Source of the DNA: Syntrophobacterales bacterium
GTDB lineage: Bacteria; Desulfobacterota; Syntrophobacteria; BM002
Length of the DNA: 19,457 nucleotides
Assembly (NCBI GenBank): GCA_030613915.1
Contig: JAUWKY010000002.1
Span: 1-19,457 of the forward strand
Direction of reading: 5' to 3'
Shown: positions 14,175 through 19,457 of the stretch, piece by piece
Layout of the letters: each line of letters opens with the position of its first letter
Position numbering within the stretch: the stretch's first letter is position 1
Notes under the pieces: generated by a model
Databases searched by the model: none
What the model was told of the DNA's origin: nothing
What the model saw: only the letters and a program-made list of their open reading frames with translations
Translations under genes and position numbers: made by a program

Positions 14175-14278
14175 AAATCCCCCTCGATCCCCCTTTGTCA
14201 AAGGGGGAAGATGACTTGTTGTGTGGGAGATAGTCCCATTTGCTGCCCCCCTTTTGTAAAGGGGGGTTGGGGGGATTT
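14175..14278. repeat. G/C-tract palindromic repeat, copy 2
   Basis: The element has the same architecture as 4843-4936: it starts aaatccccctcgatcccc, contains two hairpins of the type cccccttt..aaaggggg, and ends gggttggggggattt. It lies between the convergent E1-like and HgdB-like genes and could serve as a bidirectional barrier. A smaller 6-bp hairpin gccccc/gggggc follows at 14329-14343. Confidence 0.8.
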
Positions 14279-14394
14279 CGTTTGCGGGCCCGGCTTTGGT
14301 CTCACCACAAGGCGTGGATTTCTGAATTGCCCCCTGTGGGGGCGCTATCCTTTCGGGTTGCTCATGGACCATAGCCCTCGGCTACGCTGGGGGA

Positions 14395-15741
14395 TTATTT
14401 ACTTATCTCATTTGACTGGTTGAAGCGCTGCTGGGCCTGGTACATGAAGGTCCTGATTGCCGTTTCTCTCCCCGGTTGGATAGTGGAGTCGCATGAGACA
14501 TCCAAATAAGGTATTCGCAGTTTGCGCAAGAAAGGCTTGACAACGGCTGAAGTAGCCATACTCGGCATGCAGGTAAAAGGATAAACGTTTACCACGCCGT
14601 TGTATCCTCCCCTGGCAAATTCGATGATTGAAGCGATACTGAGGCAGGCCTCAGTACGAAGATCAAAAGAAAAGAGATCACTTTCTTTAAGGCTGTGTTC
14701 CAAGTGCGATATTTTGTGATCTTCCGGGATATCAATAAGACCTCTTATCCTTCTATAAACCTTCCTCTGTCTCCATTCTTTGTAGAGGAGATCCCCCCCG
14801 AAGCCAATCATTTTTCTTAGAGAAGCTTTCAGGGGCTCCAAACGTAGTTGCTTGAGGTTCAGCAGAAAGTCCCTCTTGGCCTGTCTTAACCCATCATAGC
14901 TTACGTAGTTTACCCATTCGCAAAGGGAGGCATTGACCACCTCAGCCCCGTGCTTCTCCAGAACCCTAACTAAGTCCTGATTGGCATGGTCGTGCATCCT
15001 CAGGAAAATCTCCCCAACAATACCGACCACAGGTTTAGGGGCGATAGAGGGGTCGACGATACTTTTCGCCCCTTCAACAATCTCCTCCAGTTTGTCCATA
15101 ATCTTGCCAAAAAGCTTTTTTCTCCCATAGATTTCGAAGGTGTCTGCCACCGATCTCCTGGATCTTTCCATGTAAGCATCTGTCATCCCTGGTTCTCGTT
15201 CATAGGGTCTGATTTTCCAGAGAAGCCTGTCGAGAATATCGGTTACTACCATGGAAAAATATGCCGTTTTTCTGAAATCTTGCTCCTGGTGCTCTGCCAA
15301 AATATCCCCTAAAGAATATGCATCGCTGTTCGTAGGGGACAGGATCTGCAGTTCCTTCAGTCCGGGAAATGAGTCCAATACTATTCGCTGGTATTTATTG
15401 TACATACCGAAGCGACACGGTCCTTCTGATTCGGGCATGAAGTAAATGTAGTCTGCGGGATTGAAACTATCTCCCAGGTCCTCTTTCTCCTTCTCAATAC
15501 AATGGAGGATATCCCCCAAGGTGACCTGACAGGGATAGCATTCTTTGCCGGAGGTATATTCTTTGCCTAAGTCAAGACCCTTGTAGGTGTCCATGACCCT
15601 GGCCCGCACGCCAAAACTCCTAAAGGTTGCAGCCAGCAGATTTGCTCCGGTTCGATTCATCTCGGGAATCAATAAAGTCCTATCTCGTAGGTGAGCCTTG
15701 TTACCGCCAAGTGGAAAACCGATCACGTTTTTCGTTGCCAT
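14395..15741 (-). CDS. HgdB/DUF2229-related acyl-CoA dehydratase activase-associated protein
   Basis: The 448-residue protein resembles the C-terminal part of large acyl-CoA dehydratase activase-related proteins and the 2-hydroxyglutaryl-CoA dehydratase D-component fold. Candidate iron-sulfur Cys occur in GKECYPCQVTLGD (C68, C71) and SEGPCRFGMYNKY (C109). Further Cys lie in ASLCEWV, EACLSI, FTCMPS and VSCDST. In related systems such proteins bind a [4Fe-4S] cluster. No substrate is implied, and it may not be a dehydratase itself. It starts three bases after the stop of the activase gene with gggggat as ribosome site, so the pair is one unit. In many genomes the two parts are one polypeptide of about 1400 residues. 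Confidence 0.82.
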   Translation of the reverse strand: MATKNVIGFPLGGNKAHLRDRTLLIPEMNRTGANLLAATFRSFGVRARVMDTYKGLDLGKEYTSGKECYPCQVTLGDILHCIEKEKEDLGDSFNPADYIYFMPESEGPCRFGMYNKYQRIVLDSFPGLKELQILSPTNSDAYSLGDILAEHQEQDFRKTAYFSMVVTDILDRLLWKIRPYEREPGMTDAYMERSRRSVADTFEIYGRKKLFGKIMDKLEEIVEGAKSIVDPSIAPKPVVGIVGEIFLRMHDHANQDLVRVLEKHGAEVVNASLCEWVNYVSYDGLRQAKRDFLLNLKQLRLEPLKASLRKMIGFGGDLLYKEWRQRKVYRRIRGLIDIPEDHKISHLEHSLKESDLFSFDLRTEACLSIASIIEFARGGYNGVVNVYPFTCMPSMATSAVVKPFLRKLRIPYLDVSCDSTIQPGRETAIRTFMYQAQQRFNQSNEISK

Positions 15742-15744
15742 TTT

Positions 15745-18700
15745 TTAATCCCCCGCGCTGACTTTCTCATGAACGCTTGATTTGTAACTTTGCATTTTAT
15801 TTTCAATGACGTTTTTGTAGGCCTCCAGCCTTGTCATTGCACCGGCAACAGCACTGTGTTCATCAAGTTCCAAGATCAAAGAGGGTTTTTCCCCCAGGAT
15901 GAACTTGTAAAAATGTTCGATAAAAGAGTCCGGCCCGCAGCTAAAGTTGGTCAAATGAAGGCCGAAGAAGTTAGGGTGTCTTTTTATAAATTTGGCCGTC
16001 CGCAGAATTTGCGCCCCCAGACCCCAATACATAAACGAGAAGTCCTCAAGGTCCACTGAATCAACATCAATGAAATCCATGGGCAAAGCCATCAAGCTGA
16101 TCTTGGCCAGATTCTGACCAAGTCTTAGATTCAACCGCTCATCATAGAGGTTGTAAGGTCGGCCCGTGACCACCACAATTGGTTCATCTGGGTTCTGTGC
16201 CGCCAGAAGTGTGCGCCCGATTTCCTGGAGAGCCTCAATAAACTCATTCTGTCTCTCTAGGCCACAATAGAGAGCTTTCCGTATGGCCGACCTGGTTACG
16301 CCAAGCTTTGATCCTATCTGCTCAGCAATCTCCACCGCACGGGTATCCGGGTCGTATTTTCCATGGATGACTGGATTTAAAAGGGCTGACTTGTCTATCC
16401 CCAAAGCCATTCGAGCGGTGTAAGAATTGGTCTGAACCATGGGACAATATGACCCCACTTCCGACTGCTCTGCTGTGGTCATATCGATCATGCTGGGGAT
16501 AAAGAGGTATTTGGTCTTGCCGATCAATTCCTTGATGTGACCGTGGGAGATCTTTACGGGATAGCAGGTCTCAGCCGCCACGCTTTCTATGCCAACTCTG
16601 GATATGCGCGTATTGGTTGGTGGAGTAAGTACGAGCCGGAAGCCGAGGTGGTCAAAAAAATGAGCCCAGATAATAGCGCTTTGGTGGCCATAGAGGGCCC
16701 TTTGCATTCCTACAGTTGGCCGCCCGCTTGTCTCCATGAGAGGCTCCTCAGTCAACTCTTCGAAAACTCCAGCCATGTATTTTTCCCAGAGCTTGTGCCT
16801 GACTTTGAAAAGGTTTTCTTTTTTAGAGGTTCCTTTTCTTGTATGTTCATAGCGGCCGCATTCACCTCCCCAAGTGGACCGACGACCGTCGAAATCATAA
16901 ATCTTGAGTTTACATTGGTTGTGGCAGTGAGGATCCGCCTGACATGTTTTTTCCCGGTAATTCATCTCGTCTTCAATGGCACTTACGAGGCCACGAAACT
17001 TGCTCCTGCCTATGGTTCCCAGTCGCATTCGTTCTTGGACACTCAGGGCTGCGCCGTAGGCACCGAGAACCTCTCTATGGCGGGGGACAATGAGACCTTT
17101 GCCAAGGACATTTTCAAAGGCTGCCACGACCCCTTTGTTCAAAGAGGGGCCTCCCAAAAACATCACCCTCTGTCCTATTTTCCTATCGCCCACTACCCGG
17201 TTGAGGTAATTATGAACAATCGCATAGCACAAACCCCCTATGAGATCTTCCAGGGGTAAGCCTAGTTGGTCATATGAGACAAGATCCGACTCCATGAAAA
17301 CAGTACATCTTTCGGCGAGCTTTACGGGTCTTTTGGAAGAGAGGGCAATTTGTTGAAATTCTCGCACTATATTGATTCCATACTTATTTGCCAGTTCGTG
17401 CAAAAAACTGCCTGTCCCTGCAGCGCACACCTTGTTCATGTCAAAATCGAGAGGGTAAGTATTGGCAATATGGATGTATTTTGAGTCCTGACCGCCAATC
17501 TCAAAGATGGTATCCACCTCTCGGTCTATTGCAACCGCCCCTTTGGCGTGAGCCGTTATCTCATCAATTATCAGGTCCGCATTGAGAAAATCTCCCACCA
17601 CATTCCTGCCCGATCCAGTAGTAGCGGTTCCAGCTATTTCAATCCTCTCACCGAGGTCATGTCGTATGCACTCCAGGAGGTTTTTCGTCACTTCTATTGG
17701 CCTGCCTTGGGTGGGGACGTATGTTTTGTGGATGATTTTGCCCTCTTCGTCTACCAAAGCGTATTTGGTTGTTGTGGAGCCGATATCAATTCCCAGATAA
17801 GCCTTGGTTTTTTTTCGAAAGATCTTATTTTGGATCTGATTGGTGCTCTGAAAGAGAGTCTTCTTCAGTGTTAATCTAGGAGCAGAAGGCACTGTCAGTG
17901 CTTGGTTAGAGTTCGAAGTCACAAGGTCAACTAAGTCCACCCTGTCTTCACTCCCCAGTTCAAGGGCGTGCAATGCTACGCCCAGGGCCCCTGTGGAAGT
18001 ATTGTAGTGGGGGACGATCAACTCCGGCAGGTAACTCTGAAAGGCTTTTACTTGAAGACTGTTCAATGATAGCCCGCCCACAAAAACCATCGGTTCTTTC
18101 AACCTTCGATTAGAAACGATAGTGCTCATGTAGTTCATGGCATTTCCTACGTGGAGCCCATAAATAATGTCCTCTAGCTTTTCTCCCTTGTTTTGGAGAT
18201 GAATCATGTCAGACTTGGTGAATACAGTGCAGCGGCAGGCCACGTTGGCGGGCATATCGCTGGTGAGGCCAAGTTCTATGAAGTCGGCTAATATTGTATC
18301 GATCTGATCTTGAGAAATATCCTGTTCGTCTGCATAGAGGGACGTTGCCAATCTTTGCGCCTGTTGATCGATGAAAGACCCGGTACCTGAGGCGCAGGGT
18401 CCATTGGTATTGAAATATTCCAATTCCCACTCTTCAGGGGCGTGGGCAATTTGAAAGAGGGCCGTGTCTTGGCCCCCCAAGACGATTATTGTTCGTACAT
18501 CAGGCATTATGAAGAGAACGCCAAGGACCTGGCTGATAGATTCGAATTCGTAGAACGTTCCCAACTTTTCGCTGAGCTTCTTGCCGTGGTTTCCGGTGAA
18601 GGAAATGGAACGAATCGCCTTTTCTCCAAATCTCTGGTAAAGATCTCGAATTAACTCGGCAGTATTCTCTTCCACCCTGCCCAAGTGACGTTTATACGGG

Positions 18701-18825
18701 AATTCACAGACGATTTCCTTGTTGTGATTGATCACAACGCAATTGAGGCTAACCGAGCCGGCATCAATACCTACGTAGTAGGGATCACCTGAATGTTCCT
18801 GGGAAAGTGTCTTACTGTAGGCCAT
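15745..18825 (-). CDS. Double BadF/HgdC-type acyl-CoA dehydratase activase with DUF2229 domain
   Basis: The 1026-residue protein has two ASKHA-fold ATPase modules of the HgdC/BadF family. Module 1 (about 17-290) has GIDAGS, GGQD, GPCASGTGSF (C144) and CRCTVF (C199). Module 2 (about 343-600) has GIDIGSTTTK, GGQD, VCAAGTGSF (C467) and ERCTVF (C507). Both keep the two Cys that in HgdC hold a [4Fe-4S] cluster at the dimer interface, so a single chain could bind one cluster between its own modules. A Cys-rich linker follows (C628, C634, C638, C656), then a DUF2229-type region from about 680 with AAETCYPVKISHGH. The family couples ATP hydrolysis to low-potential electron transfer, but the target of this long form is unknown. 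The start has CGGAGGGT upstream. It forms an operon with the downstream HgdB-like gene. Confidence 0.9.
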   Translation of the reverse strand: MAYSKTLSQEHSGDPYYVGIDAGSVSLNCVVINHNKEIVCEFPYKRHLGRVEENTAELIRDLYQRFGEKAIRSISFTGNHGKKLSEKLGTFYEFESISQVLGVLFIMPDVRTIIVLGGQDTALFQIAHAPEEWELEYFNTNGPCASGTGSFIDQQAQRLATSLYADEQDISQDQIDTILADFIELGLTSDMPANVACRCTVFTKSDMIHLQNKGEKLEDIIYGLHVGNAMNYMSTIVSNRRLKEPMVFVGGLSLNSLQVKAFQSYLPELIVPHYNTSTGALGVALHALELGSEDRVDLVDLVTSNSNQALTVPSAPRLTLKKTLFQSTNQIQNKIFRKKTKAYLGIDIGSTTTKYALVDEEGKIIHKTYVPTQGRPIEVTKNLLECIRHDLGERIEIAGTATTGSGRNVVGDFLNADLIIDEITAHAKGAVAIDREVDTIFEIGGQDSKYIHIANTYPLDFDMNKVCAAGTGSFLHELANKYGINIVREFQQIALSSKRPVKLAERCTVFMESDLVSYDQLGLPLEDLIGGLCYAIVHNYLNRVVGDRKIGQRVMFLGGPSLNKGVVAAFENVLGKGLIVPRHREVLGAYGAALSVQERMRLGTIGRSKFRGLVSAIEDEMNYREKTCQADPHCHNQCKLKIYDFDGRRSTWGGECGRYEHTRKGTSKKENLFKVRHKLWEKYMAGVFEELTEEPLMETSGRPTVGMQRALYGHQSAIIWAHFFDHLGFRLVLTPPTNTRISRVGIESVAAETCYPVKISHGHIKELIGKTKYLFIPSMIDMTTAEQSEVGSYCPMVQTNSYTARMALGIDKSALLNPVIHGKYDPDTRAVEIAEQIGSKLGVTRSAIRKALYCGLERQNEFIEALQEIGRTLLAAQNPDEPIVVVTGRPYNLYDERLNLRLGQNLAKISLMALPMDFIDVDSVDLEDFSFMYWGLGAQILRTAKFIKRHPNFFGLHLTNFSCGPDSFIEHFYKFILGEKPSLILELDEHSAVAGAMTRLEAYKNVIENKMQSYKSSVHEKVSAGD

Positions 18826-19390
18826 TGTTTTACCCTCCGAGGGTTATTTCCTGAAGTAGTGCATTAAAATTCCATCCTCATATGCTGTCCGTTCGTTGTC
18901 CTTTTGAGCAATCGCTGTTCCACAAAAGGATAGTTCCTTGGCACCGCTCACCTTAACCGTGCTGATTTCTGTACCGAACAGTGTCGAGTAAATACTTAGA
19001 TTGCAATTGGTTATGACCTTTTAACTGGATAAGATGGCGAGAGGGAAAAATTTTTGAATCAGGCCTTTTTGGAGCCGATTTTTGGGGGGAACCGATATTT
19101 GGAAGGGTGCAACAAATATTGACATGCAGGGGAGGGGAAGAGAGGAAAGTTGGTGTGAGTCAGTGAAGTTACAAAGTCATGCAAAGAGTGTTTACAGTGC
19201 AAAATAGGTTGCACGGTGGTACAGGTGTCAGGAAAGAGAAAAAAAACCGAAACCTGACACCTGACACCTGACACCCTGAAATTTGTGATTTGGAATTTTT
19301 AGTCAGTCCAGCAGACTGCCGCAAGGGGGAAAGAACATTGAAACCCTCTCAGGGACCAGCTCGAACCCAGGCCCTTAGGGCCCGGATGCT
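18826..19390. other. Intergenic region without a convincing gene
   Basis: These 565 bases should hold the promoter of the minus-strand activase operon, but I cannot assign one. On the minus strand, 18844-19020 is an open frame of 58 codons that reads as protein-like (ends YEDGILMHYFRK) yet has no start codon with a ribosome site. At 19222-19274 there is a hairpin plus tandem repeat, listed separately. The segment 19040-19130 is rich in G and T runs with no structure I can name. Confidence 0.5.
19222..19274. repeat. 7-mer tandem repeat and hairpin
   Basis: Three consecutive ctgacac units (19254-19274) follow an 11-base arm caggtgtcagg (19222-19232) that pairs perfectly with cctgacacctg (19253-19263) across a 20-base A-rich loop. 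It is probably a small dispersed repeat. Confidence 0.65.
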
Positions 19391-19457
19391 TTACTTACGA
19401 GTTTGTCTCAAACGTCGATTCAACGCTTGGCGGGATATGCCCAAATGCATGGCAGCG
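19391..19457 (-). CDS. C-terminal Fis-type helix-turn-helix of a regulator (truncated by window)
   Basis: Reading the minus strand from the right edge, the last 21 codons give AAMHLGISRQALNRRLRQTR plus K, then TAA (19391-19393). This matches the end of the Fis/NtrC-type DNA-binding helix-turn-helix (pattern A-A-x-x-L-G-I-S-R-x-x-L-x-R-R-L). The rest of the gene lies beyond the window. It could be a sigma-54-dependent activator or another HTH_8-family regulator; the fragment is too short to choose. It would be transcribed toward the activase operon. Confidence 0.6.
   Translation of the reverse strand, partial: AAMHLGISRQALNRRLRQTRK

Noticed and set aside
16537..17259. 240-codon open frame on the plus strand inside the activase gene
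   Set aside because: It is antisense to the well-conserved second HgdC module and linker, lacks a ribosome site and shows no family-like motifs; it arises from codon bias of the true gene.
19059..19274. 71-codon minus-strand open frame
   Set aside because: Its N-terminus is translated from the ctgacac tandem repeat and the rest is low-complexity; there is no ribosome site and no family resemblance.
19340..19400. tRNA-like look with a ctcgaaccc segment
   Set aside because: No acceptor stem, anticodon arm or D-arm can be formed around it.
1..19457. CRISPR array, rRNA, integrase or phage genes
   Set aside because: I found no regularly spaced direct repeats, no rRNA-like segments and no recombinase motifs; the only mobile features are non-autonomous repeats and the GxxExxY cassette.

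Overview
The window looks like chromosomal DNA from an anaerobic bacterium, most plausibly a Desulfobacterota (former Deltaproteobacteria) lineage. This rests on the 2-hydroxyacyl-CoA dehydratase-type activase pair, the SdhAB pair, the GxxExxY gene, and several dispersed palindromic repeats of the kind common in those genomes. The taxonomic call is an inference and is not fixed by any single marker.

Layout. Positions 1-386 hold the 3' end of a class I SAM-dependent methyltransferase, closed by a hairpin that contains its stop codon. Positions 496-3515 encode a TldD/PmbA (TldE) metalloprotease pair, split by a palindromic repeat. A small helical protein follows on the minus strand (3521-3751), then two oppositely directed terminator hairpins and a ~184-bp imperfect palindrome (3975-4158). 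A SpoU/TrmH-family RNA methyltransferase with an N-terminal zinc ribbon (4190-4855) takes its last codons from a G/C-tract repeat. Succinate dehydrogenase/fumarate reductase iron-sulfur and flavoprotein subunits are on the minus strand (5096-7547), with no membrane-anchor gene in view.

The most interesting part is 7893-14155, an apparent plus-strand operon behind a good promoter. It encodes an ArsR-type repressor; a 131-aa protein of unknown function with a Gly-Gly near its C-terminus; a 366-aa protein whose C-terminal third reads as a ubiquitin-conjugating-enzyme (E2/UBC) fold with the catalytic Cys in place; a 196-aa helical protein of unknown function; a ClpX-like AAA+ unfoldase without the ClpX zinc domain; a JAMM/JAB metalloprotease; and a two-domain E1/ThiF-like enzyme. 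Together these make a candidate ubiquitin-like conjugation, deconjugation and unfolding system. The combination of E1, E2 and JAMM with a dedicated ClpX-like ATPase under an ArsR regulator is not one I can match to a named system. A GxxExxY gene flanked by terminal inverted repeats (9831-10292) appears to have been inserted into this operon.

On the right, minus-strand genes encode a 1026-aa double-domain acyl-CoA dehydratase activase/DUF2229 protein and a 448-aa HgdB/DUF2229-related partner (14395-18825). Next comes about 560 bp without a convincing gene, containing a 7-mer tandem repeat and a hairpin. The last 67 bases encode the C-terminal Fis-type helix-turn-helix of a gene that enters from beyond the window.
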